Positions 24,730-33,194 of a stretch of 52,816 nucleotides of DNA are shown here, one piece after another (the first letter of the stretch is position 1; every line of letters starts with the position of its first letter). A program made the position numbers and the translations under genes. Source of the stretch: Pseudozobellia thermophila (GTDB lineage Bacteria; Bacteroidota; Bacteroidia; Flavobacteriales; Flavobacteriaceae); the NCBI RefSeq assembly GCF_900141855.1, contig NZ_FQYU01000010.1:69204-122019 (forward strand). Reading direction: 5' to 3'. The notes under the pieces are model-generated. The model ran no database searches. It saw only the letters and a program-made list of their open reading frames with translations, and was not told where the DNA came from.

Positions 24730-26205
24730 ATGACCGCCATCCATATTCTATTTCTTATCGGGGCCTATTTTTTATTGCTCCTGTCCATTTCCTACTTTAC
24801 GGGCAAGAACGATTCAAACATCGATTTTTTTAAGGCCGGGAAGTCCTCCCCCTGGTATCTCGTAGCCTTTGGTATGGTGGGGGCCTCCCTTTCGGGAGTC
24901 ACCTTTATTTCGGTACCCGGATGGGTAGCCAGTTCGGAGTTCAGCTATATGCAGGTCGTGTTCGGGTATTTGGCGGGGTACTTGGTCATCGCCTATATTC
25001 TTTTGCCCATATACTACAACCTGAACGTCACCTCGATCTACGAATACCTCGAAAAACGCTTTGGCACCATCAGTTACAAGGTGGGCGCCGTTTCCTTTTT
25101 CATTTCCCGGGTACTCGGGGCCTCCTTCCGCTTGTTTTTGGTAGCCATCGTACTGCAACAATTTGTTTTTGACGACCTAGGGGTCCGGTTCGAAGTAACC
25201 GTAATCCTCTCCATTTTGCTTATTTGGGTCTATACCTTTAGGGGGGGAATAAAGACTATTGTGTGGACCGACACCCTGCAGACAACATTTATGTTGTTGT
25301 CCGTAGGACTGTCCATTTACTTCATCAACCAAAAGCTCGATTGGACCCTGCCCGAATTTTTGGCTTCCGACGAATTGAAAACCTACAGCAAGATGTTGTT
25401 CTTTGATGACCTATTTGAAAAAAACCACTTTATAAAGTCTTTTCTAGGGGGAATGTTCATCACTATTTGTATGACCGGACTCGACCAGGACATGATGCAA
25501 AAAAACCTTACCTGCCGCTCCTTAAAGGATGCCCAAAAGAATGTGGTATCGCTCAGCTTGGTGCTCATCGTCGTGAACTTTATCTTCTTATTGCTGGGAG
25601 CCCTCTTGTTCATTTACGCCGACCGCTTCGGAATCGCCACCCCCATGATGAACGGCCAGGCAAAATCGGACCTGCTCTTTCCCGAGATCGCCCTGAACAG
25701 CGGTTTGGGAATCGTGGTGGCCGTAACCTTTATCCTGGGCCTGATCGCCGCCGCCTATAGCAGTGCCGATAGTGCCCTGACCTCCCTGACCACCTCGTTC
25801 TGCGTCGATTTTTTGAACATCGACAAAAAGCCGCAAGACCAACAAAAAAAGATACGAAAAACCACCCATGTCGTTATGAGCCTATTGCTCATATTGGTCG
25901 TAATTTTGTTCAAACATATTCTCGACACCAACGTCATCGACGGATTGCTGCAAGTGGCCACCTATACCTACGGCCCCTTGTTGGGCCTCTTTACCTTTGG
26001 CATTTTTACCAAGTACAGGTTAAAGGACAAATACGTATGGATCGTGGCCGTTTCGGTTGTCGGAATTATTTATGCAATCGCCTCGATACCGGCCAGCTCC
26101 TTGGGAGGTTACCAGATCGGTTACGAACTACTGCCCATAAACGGGCTACTTACCTTTATCGGCCTTTGGTTCATACGCGATAAAGGGCAAGTGGAGGCGA
26201 TCTAA
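24730..26205 (+). CDS. Sodium:solute symporter (SSS family)
   Basis: A 491-residue inner-membrane protein with about 13 helices. SSS features include the N-terminal [28 protein letters not shown] region (Na+/substrate site) near 35, [15 protein letters not shown], and [17 protein letters not shown] near 165. Members import sugars, amino acids, sialic acid or inositol. It diverges from susC across 244 bp, suggesting it could import the monomer delivered by that pair; this is inference. A near-consensus -7 (TACTTTTC) lies at 24705-24712. Confidence 0.9.
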   Translation: MTAIHILFLIGAYFLLLLSISYFTGKNDSNIDFFKAGKSSPWYLVAFGMVGASLSGVTFISVPGWVASSEFSYMQVVFGYLAGYLVIAYILLPIYYNLNVTSIYEYLEKRFGTISYKVGAVSFFISRVLGASFRLFLVAIVLQQFVFDDLGVRFEVTVILSILLIWVYTFRGGIKTIVWTDTLQTTFMLLSVGLSIYFINQKLDWTLPEFLASDELKTYSKMLFFDDLFEKNHFIKSFLGGMFITICMTGLDQDMMQKNLTCRSLKDAQKNVVSLSLVLIVVNFIFLLLGALLFIYADRFGIATPMMNGQAKSDLLFPEIALNSGLGIVVAVTFILGLIAAAYSSADSALTSLTTSFCVDFLNIDKKPQDQQKKIRKTTHVVMSLLLILVVILFKHILDTNVIDGLLQVATYTYGPLLGLFTFGIFTKYRLKDKYVWIVAVSVVGIIYAIASIPASSLGGYQIGYELLPINGLLTFIGLWFIRDKGQVEAI

Positions 26206-26280
26206 CACCCCCGGTTTCGCACTGCCCTTGCAATGTTAAATTTGCATCCGAAAAATCGCACGTGGTTTTTGGCCAAAAAA

Positions 26281-26640
26281 TCAGTACTGTCCGGTTGCCA
26301 AAAGTACCAAAGTGCAGGCCTCCAACACTTCAACCCCCTTATTATCAAGTATTTCGTACAATTCAGGATTTTCGGTGCCCGGATTAAAAATAACCCGTTT
26401 CGGAGCTAAGTGTAAGATTTTATCGATATACCCCGATTGGTGTTTTGGCGAAATATACAAAGTAATGGTATGAACATTTTGAAAATCATCAAAATTGGTC
26501 TTTATTTGTACCTTTCTAATTTTCCCTTGCTGCAAACCAAAGGCTACGGTATCGATTTGATGGTCTAAAAGGCGATTGACCGCAATATGGCTGTAACGGT
26601 TTGGTTTGATTGAAGCACCAAGTACTAATGTTTTTTTCAT
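26281..26640 (-). CDS. CoA-binding domain protein
   Basis: A 119-residue Rossmann-fold protein of the CoA_binding_2 family. The start KKTLVLGASIKPNRYSHIAVNRL is the nucleotide-binding loop, and NPGTENPELYEILDNKGVEVLEACTLV is the conserved C-terminal part. These small cytosolic proteins resemble the CoA-binding part of succinyl-CoA synthetase. Function is unknown. Confidence 0.85.
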   Translation of the reverse strand: MKKTLVLGASIKPNRYSHIAVNRLLDHQIDTVAFGLQQGKIRKVQIKTNFDDFQNVHTITLYISPKHQSGYIDKILHLAPKRVIFNPGTENPELYEILDNKGVEVLEACTLVLLATGQY

Positions 26641-26799
26641 CGTGGGTTATGAGTGTTAAAGTTTACTAAAGTCTGTAACTTTTATAACATCGGACCGTCT
26701 ATTTATAAGTGACCAATTACCGATTGACAATATAGGTCGTTGATGAAGCTGTAATTTATAGTTAATGGTTAGTGTTTAGTATAGCGGAGTCAATGACAG

Positions 26800-26833
26800 A
26801 AACCCCGATGGAGACATCGGGGTTTCGTTTTTT
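26800..26833 (+). terminator. Strong terminator, best on the plus strand
   Basis: AAACCCCGATG-GAGA-CATCGGGGTTT is a perfect 11-pair stem, then CG and a run of T to 26834 on the plus strand. The minus strand has only three T after it, so fabH termination is weaker. No plus-strand gene ends nearby, since the adjacent genes are both on the minus strand. Confidence 0.8.
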
Positions 26834-26849
26834 TGTACGCACAGACCCA

Positions 26850-27857
26850 TTACCACCTAATTATGGCGCTTCCCCAGGTGAATCCACTTCCGAAGGCCGC
26901 CAAGACCACTAGATCCCCCTCGTTGACCCGCCCTGCTTCCCAGGCTTCGGTAAGGGCGATAGGTATCGACGCCGCGGTCGTGTTACCGTACTTCATAATG
27001 TTGTTGTAGACCTGGTCATCGCCCAACTTAAACTGTTTTTGTATGAACTGCGAGATACGCAGATTGGCTTGATGGGGAACCAATAGATCGATATCGGAGG
27101 CTTGAAGCCCATTTGCCTTAAGTCCTTCCACGATAACCTCGCTAAAGCGCACCACCGCATTTTTAAAGACAAACTGTCCGTTCATGTGCGGGTAATACGA
27201 TTCGTCATCGGGATCATTGTCCCTTAAGATATCGGTCACCCATCGTTTCCCCATACCAGGGGCGATAAGCGACAGCTCCTCGGCGTGCTGCCCTTCGGAA
27301 TGCAGGTGGGTAGACAAGACACCCTTGGCGGTATCCTCTTCCCTACTCAAGACGGCCGCCCCGGCACCATCACCAAAAATTACCGATACCGCCCTGCCCC
27401 TTGTGGTCATATCCAGCCCCCTGGAGTGAAGTTCGGAACCGATGACCAAAACATTTTTGTACATGCCACTTTTGATATACTGATCGGCCACGGACAAAGC
27501 ATAAACAAAACCCGAACATTGGTTTCTCACATCGAGTGCCCCTACGGTCTTGATGCCCAGGTCGCGTTGCACCAAGACCCCCGGGCCGGGAAAATAGTAA
27601 TCGGGACTCAGGGTGGCGAATACGATAAAATCGATTTCATCCTTGTCGATTCCCGCCCTTTCGATAGCCACCTTGGCCGCCTTGACCCCCATAGTGGTGG
27701 TCGTGTCCTTTTCGGGCACTACGTGCCTTCTTTCCTTTATACCGGTTCGCTCTTGGATCCACTCGTCGCTGGTATCCATAACTTGCGCCAAATCATTGTT
27801 GGTAACTACGTTGTCGGGAACATAATAACCTAGACCGGTTATTTTTGAATTGTACAT
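26850..27857 (-). CDS. fabH: 3-oxoacyl-ACP synthase III (KAS III)
   Basis: A 335-residue thiolase-fold enzyme condensing acyl-CoA with malonyl-ACP to start fatty acid synthesis. The catalytic triad is visible: Cys in DVRNQCSGFVYAL near 113, His in LVPHQANLRIS near 260, Asn in YGNTTAASIP near 293. The C-terminal GSGFTWGSAIIRW is standard. No plsX or rpmF adjoins it, so it may be a second copy; a role in branched-chain or secondary lipid synthesis is possible. Confidence 0.92.
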   Translation of the reverse strand: MYNSKITGLGYYVPDNVVTNNDLAQVMDTSDEWIQERTGIKERRHVVPEKDTTTTMGVKAAKVAIERAGIDKDEIDFIVFATLSPDYYFPGPGVLVQRDLGIKTVGALDVRNQCSGFVYALSVADQYIKSGMYKNVLVIGSELHSRGLDMTTRGRAVSVIFGDGAGAAVLSREEDTAKGVLSTHLHSEGQHAEELSLIAPGMGKRWVTDILRDNDPDDESYYPHMNGQFVFKNAVVRFSEVIVEGLKANGLQASDIDLLVPHQANLRISQFIQKQFKLGDDQVYNNIMKYGNTTAASIPIALTEAWEAGRVNEGDLVVLAAFGSGFTWGSAIIRW

Positions 27858-27948
27858 AATTAAGTTATCAAATGGTTATCAGTAGTAAGGGCCACACAGT
27901 CCCTTTGTTAAAATATTGCCTTAAAAAACAACATTAGATCTTGAAAAG

Positions 27949-27956
27949 CAAAAGTA
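27949..27956 (-). promoter_or_regulatory. Predicted -7 element of fabH
   Basis: Minus-strand TACTTTTG, an exact TAnnTTTG match, giving a leader of about 85 nt, longer than most in this window. Confidence 0.45.
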
Positions 27957-28111
27957 GGGGTATATTTTTACTAATTCCACAAATACCGACAAGTAAGATA
28001 AACAATAATTGAACGACTTTACCTATATGCTTGGCGGCACTCCGACACCCTGCTACCTACCAGTAGACTTCCGACGCCCCTTCAACCGATAAACGCCTTA
28101 ATGGACCAAAA

Positions 28112-28220
28112 TAAAAACGTGCCCCCTGCATAAGGAGGCACGTTTGCAAACAACCTAACCAATAAATAATCAGCACATGGTAATACCTATTTACTTTTTC
28201 ATAGCCATTTTTATATCACC
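28112..28220 (-). ncRNA. Predicted small transcript with five-codon ORF and terminator
   Basis: On the minus strand an exact -7 element, TATATTTG, lies at 28233-28226. About 15 nt on, ATG GCT ATG AAA AAG TAA (28208-28191) could encode MAMKK. The transcript then passes an AT-rich stretch (GATTATTTATTGGTTAGGTT) and ends in a hairpin at 28145-28115: AAACGTGCC plus CCT paired with AGG and GGCACGTTT, one mismatch, then T5-A-T4. No protein gene is on this strand between fabH and htpG, so the signals form a self-contained unit of about 110 nt. Whether it is a regulatory RNA, a short peptide or a leader is unknown. A clear -33 TTG is missing. Confidence 0.5.
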
Positions 28221-28225
28221 ACAAT

Positions 28226-28233
28226 CAAATATA
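28226..28233 (-). promoter_or_regulatory. -7 element of the predicted small transcript
   Basis: Minus-strand TATATTTG, an exact TAnnTTTG match in an otherwise gene-free interval. No TTG is found at the usual upstream spacing, only TTT. Confidence 0.45.
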
Positions 28234-28447
28234 CAATTTTTGTTTAACTTTTTTAAATAAAAATTAAACAATTTAGAAATCAAGGCTATATGCGGCTTCC
28301 AAGGTGTCAGTTTGTCACTATCTTACTCTCTGGTATTTTTTTTGACCTAGGCAATTACCAAACAAGGCGAAGTATGCCTTAACGGGAATTAAATAAACAG
28401 AACAAATTTGCATAGGGTTCCGAAGAGGGACATAAAAACAACAACTT

Positions 28448-30337
28448 ATGGCTACAGGTAAAATCAATGTTTCGGTAGACAACATTTTTCCGCTGATCAA
28501 GAAATTTTTGTACAGTGACCACGAAATTTTTCTCAGGGAATTGATATCCAATGCAACGGATGCGACCTTGAAACTAAAACATTTGACCTCCATAGGCGAA
28601 GCCAAGGTAGATTACGGAAACCCCATAATCGAGGTCAAAGTCGACAAAGAGGGCAAAAAACTTCACATTATCGACCAAGGTATAGGTATGACCCAAGACG
28701 AAGTGGAGAAGTATATCAACGAAGTGGCATTTTCGGGAGCCGAGGAATTTTTGAACAAATACGAGGACGGTGCCAAGGATGCCGGAATCATCGGTCATTT
28801 CGGCCTTGGTTTTTACTCGGCCTTTATGGTGGCCCACAAAGTGGAAATCTTCACCAAGAGCTTTAAGGAAGATGCCGAGGCGGTTCACTGGACCTGCGAC
28901 GGTTCTCCCGAGTTCACCTTGGGCAAGGCCGATAAAAAGGACCGGGGTACGGAAATTGTACTCCACATAGCCGAAGACTCCACCGAATTTCTCGAAGAGA
29001 ACCGCATAAGCGAACTGTTGCGCAAGTACAACAAGTTTATGCCCATACCGATCAAATTCGGCACAAGAACCGAAACGCTTCCAAAGCCCGAAGGTGCCAA
29101 GGAAGACGATCCCGCCCCCACAAAAGAGGTCGACAACATCATCAACAACCCCAACCCTGCGTGGACCAAGCAGCCCACAGACCTAGAGGACAAGGATTAC
29201 AAGGAGTTCTACAGGGAACTGTACCCCATGCAGTTCGAAGAGCCTCTTTTTCATATTCACTTGAATGTCGACTACCCATTCAACCTTACGGGAATCCTGT
29301 ATTTCCCCAAGCTGACCAACGACCTCAACATTCAGAAAGACAAGATCCAACTTTACCAAAACCAGGTTTTCGTAACCGACAACGTCGAGGGCATCGTACC
29401 CGAGTTCCTTACCATGCTCCGGGGGGTCATCGATTCGCCCGACATCCCCTTGAACGTTTCCCGTTCGTATTTGCAGGCCGATGGTGCGGTAAAGAAAATA
29501 TCTTCCTACATCACCAGAAAAGTGGCCGACAAGCTCAACTCTTTGTTCAAGAACAACCGCGAAGATTTTGAGAAAAAATGGAACGACATTAAAATCGTCA
29601 TCGAATACGGAATGCTGTCCGAAGAAAAATTCTTCGAAAAAGCTGACAAATTTGCATTGTATCCCACGGTAGACGGCGACTACTTTACATTCGAAGAACT
29701 ACAGGAAAAAATAAAGGACAAGCAGACCGACAAAGACGATAAATTGGTTATTCTTTACGCATCCGACAAAGAGGCCCAGCACAGTTACATTGAGGCGGCC
29801 AAGGCCAAGGGCTACGAAGTTCTACTCTTAGACTCGCCCATTATCAGCCATTTGATGCAAAAGCTCGAAACTTCGAAGGAAAAAATTTCCTTTGCCCGTG
29901 TGGATGCCGACCACATAGACAACCTGATCAAAAAGGAGGACACGCAAATCTCCAAATTATCGGACGAGGAAAAAGAGAAACTCAAGGCCAATTTGGAGGA
30001 AGTCATCGACGATAAAAACTATACCGTACAACTGGAGGCCATGGACAGTGATGCCTCACCGTTCATCATCACCGAGCCCGAATTCATGAGAAGGATGAAG
30101 GAAATGCAGCAAACGGGCGGCGGCGGAATGTTCGGCATGGGGAACATGCCCGACATGTACAACATCGTCGTAAACACCAACCACGAGCTGGTGGGCGAGA
30201 TCCTTAACACCAAGACCGCCAAAAAACGGGAACGTTTGATCAACCAGTCCATCGATTTGGCCAAACTGTCAAAAGGCCTGCTCAAAGGGCAAGAACTCAC
30301 CGAGTTTATCAAAAGAAGCTATGAAATGGTAAAATAG
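28448..30337 (+). CDS. htpG: Molecular chaperone Hsp90
   Basis: A 629-residue cytosolic Hsp90. The GHKL ATPase domain shows ELISNATDATLKLK near 30, IIDQGIGMTQDEV and GHFGLGFYSAFMVA near 120. A middle domain with client and ATP-gamma contacts (RSYLQADGAVKKISSYITRK) and a C-terminal dimerisation domain ending in a SYEMVK tail follow. A Gly/Met-rich stretch (QQTGGGGMFGMGNMPDM) near 555 is unusual-looking but common in Bacteroidetes HtpG. Single gene with its own terminator. Confidence 0.96.
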   Translation: MATGKINVSVDNIFPLIKKFLYSDHEIFLRELISNATDATLKLKHLTSIGEAKVDYGNPIIEVKVDKEGKKLHIIDQGIGMTQDEVEKYINEVAFSGAEEFLNKYEDGAKDAGIIGHFGLGFYSAFMVAHKVEIFTKSFKEDAEAVHWTCDGSPEFTLGKADKKDRGTEIVLHIAEDSTEFLEENRISELLRKYNKFMPIPIKFGTRTETLPKPEGAKEDDPAPTKEVDNIINNPNPAWTKQPTDLEDKDYKEFYRELYPMQFEEPLFHIHLNVDYPFNLTGILYFPKLTNDLNIQKDKIQLYQNQVFVTDNVEGIVPEFLTMLRGVIDSPDIPLNVSRSYLQADGAVKKISSYITRKVADKLNSLFKNNREDFEKKWNDIKIVIEYGMLSEEKFFEKADKFALYPTVDGDYFTFEELQEKIKDKQTDKDDKLVILYASDKEAQHSYIEAAKAKGYEVLLLDSPIISHLMQKLETSKEKISFARVDADHIDNLIKKEDTQISKLSDEEKEKLKANLEEVIDDKNYTVQLEAMDSDASPFIITEPEFMRRMKEMQQTGGGGMFGMGNMPDMYNIVVNTNHELVGEILNTKTAKKRERLINQSIDLAKLSKGLLKGQELTEFIKRSYEMVK

Positions 30338-30360
30338 CTTGTTATCGAGGAAGTCAAAAC

Positions 30361-30390
30361 AAAAAAGCTCCGGAAATCCGGAGCTTTTTT
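30361..30390 (+). terminator. Terminator between htpG and the inositol oxygenase gene
   Basis: AAAAAAGCTCCGGA-2-TCCGGAGCTTTTTT, a perfect 14-pair stem with A and T tracts on both sides, able to serve both convergent genes. Confidence 0.88.
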
Positions 30391-30411
30391 ATTGCCTTAT
30401 TTTATTGATCA

Positions 30412-31221
30412 TTACCAATAAATGGGCCCTGTGCCCAAATATTTCTCGGCTATCGGCCTATAGTAGTCGATTACCTCATCAAGATCGTACACTTTTTGGC
30501 TCTTGGTATACAAATCGTATTTGTTGAAGTCTTTGATGATCTCAAGGTACTTTTCGTCTTTGTCGCACAACAGTTCCTTATAACTACCTCCCGTATGCCA
30601 GGGGTAGAAAGAATGATATCGGATCATTACCATCGCCTCTTCGGGCAGGGTGTTTTCCTTATGATTGGCAAGCACTCGGTACAAGTACTCATCGTGCCCC
30701 CAGGCCAATGTCAAATTATCCAGTCCGCACCCCTCTTCATACATACCTGTCGGGGTGTTGTAACGGGGATCGGCCATATCGGGGTTCAGCGCATTAAACT
30801 CAGGGTATACACAGGTATCCGGCAAGGCGCATCCGACTACAAAGACATCGCCTACCGTACCCCATTGTTCATCTTGGCTGGTACCGTCCTCGTCGCTTCC
30901 CCATAGGAACATGACCTTCCCCAGGTCGTGGATAAGTCCCGTTAACTGCATCCAATCGGGCCTATTATCGGCCCTTAACGCCTCAGCGCTTTGTATCAAG
31001 TGCTGTACATTGGGCAAATCGAGATCGGGATCGCTAACGTCTATCAGCTTGTTAAGATGGGCCATGGCCTCGAACAAGGGCATTGGCTTGTCAAAGGTCA
31101 GGTACTTTTTGTGCATACGCTGCACGTAATCGACCGTTTGCTTTGTTCTCATTTTACGATAATGTTCCTTAACCGCTGCCGAAACATCGACGGCCTCATA
31201 GTTTCTAAATGTCTTTTCCAT
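30412..31221 (-). CDS. Inositol oxygenase (MIOX)
   Basis: Cleaves myo-inositol with O2 to D-glucuronate using a di-iron centre. All six metal ligands of the HD-domain fold are present: H74 (NVQHLIQSAEAL), H98-D99 (LIHDLGK), H176 (GHDEYLY), H203 (RYHSFYPWH) and D236 (FNKYDLYTKS). The enzyme is best known from eukaryotes; bacterial copies occur in some Bacteroidetes. It lies 75 bp after a symporter gene on the same strand, giving import then ring cleavage. Genes for glucuronate breakdown are not in the window. Confidence 0.95.
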   Translation of the reverse strand: MEKTFRNYEAVDVSAAVKEHYRKMRTKQTVDYVQRMHKKYLTFDKPMPLFEAMAHLNKLIDVSDPDLDLPNVQHLIQSAEALRADNRPDWMQLTGLIHDLGKVMFLWGSDEDGTSQDEQWGTVGDVFVVGCALPDTCVYPEFNALNPDMADPRYNTPTGMYEEGCGLDNLTLAWGHDEYLYRVLANHKENTLPEEAMVMIRYHSFYPWHTGGSYKELLCDKDEKYLEIIKDFNKYDLYTKSQKVYDLDEVIDYYRPIAEKYLGTGPIYW

Positions 31222-31296
31222 TGTTTAAGTTTCAAGTTAAAGCAGGATTGTCTTACGCTAAAAAAGGCCCTAGATAAGACCAACACCCTCTAATTA

Positions 31297-32895
31297 TCAA
31301 ACATTTCCCAGTACAATGTACAAAATAATTGCACACATAATCAATACTACGCTAAAGTGACGGGCGTACTTCCAAGGCTTTAGATCCAATACGCCGGCGT
31401 CGGTCATTACAAATTTTTCGTCCTTTTTCATGAGGGCCGAAACGATATGCATCACTATTATGTTCAAGACAAACTCGATTCCCCAGATATGGACAAAATG
31501 TAGGGGCACCTTGACCACATAATCGGCCACTACATAAAAAACCAATCCGAACAACAAGCCGGCCTTGGCACCGGAGGCCGATACCTTTGGAAACAGGAAC
31601 CCCGCGATGATGACGCTCGCGATCGGAATAAAGAATATACCGTTCAACTGCTGCAAGAGCTGATAGAGTCCTTCAGGGGCACTGGCAACGAAGGGGGCAA
31701 TACCTATGGCGAATACCGCCAATACGGCTGAGGTCCATTTGCCCATGGCAACCAATTTCCCGTCACTCGTATTTTTATTGATATACCGCTTGTAGATGCC
31801 CAAACTAAAAAGCGTGGCGGCGCTGTTAAGGGCACTATTGAAGGTACTCAATATGGCCCCCATCATAACGGCGACAAAAAAACCCGTCAACCATAGGGGC
31901 AAAACCTTCTTGACCAAAAGGGGATAGACGCTGTCCGGATTGTCGTAAAGACTCTCCCCGAAATAATAATAGCCGATCAGCCCGGGCAAAACCACAACGA
32001 GGGGCACCAGAATTTTCAACAGCCCCGTAAACAAAAGTCCCTTTTGGGCCTCTTTGAGGTTTACCGCGCCAAGTACCCTTTGAATGATCGACTGGTGCAT
32101 ACACCAGAAGTAGATTTGGTTGAGCATAAAGCCCGTGAACAGTACCTCGAAAGGCAGGATGGCGGTACGGGCACCCTCGCCCACCCCCGACTCCTTGCTG
32201 ACCACGTTAAATTTTTCCGGACTGTTCTGAAAAACCTTGCCGAATCCCTCGAAAAGGTTGCCGTCCCCTATGCTCAACAAAGCCAGAATAGGCACCAGCA
32301 AACCCGCGACCAGTAATCCAAACCCGTTGATGGTATCGGTATAGGCCACCATTTTCAACCCTCCAAAAATGGCGTACACGGCGCCAATGGAACCTACGAT
32401 CAAGATGGTTACCCAAATTCCTTCTTGTTGGGTTACACCCAGAAGATCCGAAATCTCAAAAATGGCTTCGATATTCAGGGCGCCCGTATAGAGCACGATG
32501 GGCAATAGGGTGGCCACAAAAGAGAATATCAAGAGTACGGCGATCAAGGTACGGGTGAGTCCGTCAAACCTTTTTTCCAAAAACTGGGGTATGGTAGTTA
32601 GGCCCATCTTCAAATATCGCGGGGCAAAGTAAAGGGCGGCGACCACCAAGGCTATGGCCGAGGTTACCTCCCAGGCAATAATAATGGCCCCGTTCCTATA
32701 GGCCGAACCGTTGAGCCCTACCAAGTGTTCGGTCGAGATATTGGTAAGCAACAGCGAGCCGGCAATGACGATACCGGTCAAGGACCTTCCTCCCAAAAAA
32801 TATCCGTCTTGGGTATCGAGTTTATCGCGCCTCAGTTTCCAAGTTGCGTAAAATGCAACAAATCCCGTAAATAGTATAAAAGTGAATAAAGCCAT
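31297..32895 (-). CDS. Sodium/solute symporter, SLC5-like, probable inositol importer
   Basis: A 532-residue inner-membrane SSS-family protein with about 14 helices. SLC5-like landmarks are FLGGRSLTGIVIAGSLLLTNIS near 33, YLKMGLTTIPQFLEKRFD near 95, YAIFGGLKMVAYTDTING and MGAILSTFNSALNSAATLFS near 340. The family includes sodium/glucose and sodium/myo-inositol carriers. As it is followed by inositol oxygenase, inositol is the likely substrate. A near-consensus -7 (TACATTTA, 32909-32902) sits just before the ATG. Confidence 0.9.
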   Translation of the reverse strand: MALFTFILFTGFVAFYATWKLRRDKLDTQDGYFLGGRSLTGIVIAGSLLLTNISTEHLVGLNGSAYRNGAIIIAWEVTSAIALVVAALYFAPRYLKMGLTTIPQFLEKRFDGLTRTLIAVLLIFSFVATLLPIVLYTGALNIEAIFEISDLLGVTQQEGIWVTILIVGSIGAVYAIFGGLKMVAYTDTINGFGLLVAGLLVPILALLSIGDGNLFEGFGKVFQNSPEKFNVVSKESGVGEGARTAILPFEVLFTGFMLNQIYFWCMHQSIIQRVLGAVNLKEAQKGLLFTGLLKILVPLVVVLPGLIGYYYFGESLYDNPDSVYPLLVKKVLPLWLTGFFVAVMMGAILSTFNSALNSAATLFSLGIYKRYINKNTSDGKLVAMGKWTSAVLAVFAIGIAPFVASAPEGLYQLLQQLNGIFFIPIASVIIAGFLFPKVSASGAKAGLLFGLVFYVVADYVVKVPLHFVHIWGIEFVLNIIVMHIVSALMKKDEKFVMTDAGVLDLKPWKYARHFSVVLIMCAIILYIVLGNV

Positions 32896-33084
32896 AGCGA
32901 TAAATGTAAATATTTTTTTGAAATAGTGGCGCTATTGCTTTTTTCATAAAAACATCCCGCCCATAACTAGCATTCCGTCAATCGCCATAAATACCTGCTT
33001 AAACAATTGAAGCTTAAAAATTTAGGCCTTACAAATTGCCACACACCCAAGAAATTGAACTATTTATTACAACTATTTAAAACA

Positions 33085-33112
33085 TTATCGACAATTATTG
33101 TTATAACGATAA
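33085..33112. promoter_or_regulatory. Candidate operator in the inositol divergent region
   Basis: In the 299-bp gap between symporter and AraC regulator, TTATCG (33085-33090) and CGATAA (33107-33112) flank ACAATTATTGT (33091-33101), itself an inverted repeat. A near -7 for the regulator, CATTTTTG, is at 33124-33131. The rest of the gap is AT-rich with nothing else seen. Confidence 0.35.
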
Positions 33113-33194
33113 AAATACCACCCCATTTTTGTCATATCGAAAAATCTGTCCTATAATCCCTAACTTGTACGTACCATCCATTATCCCGGAACGA

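Larger units (their letters stand above)
27858..28447. other. 590-bp gene-free interval between fabH and htpG
   Basis: Holds the fabH -7 element (27949-27956), the predicted minus-strand small transcript, and the upstream region of htpG. The sequence just before htpG has CAAATTTG (about 28404-28411), one base short of a -7 match. I see no protein gene of normal length or tRNA here. The 3' part of the interval from 28240 to 28320 is AT-rich. Confidence 0.7.

Noticed and set aside
28318-28605. A 95-codon minus-strand frame at the htpG start
   Set aside because: It is antisense to the htpG N-terminus and has no family feature.
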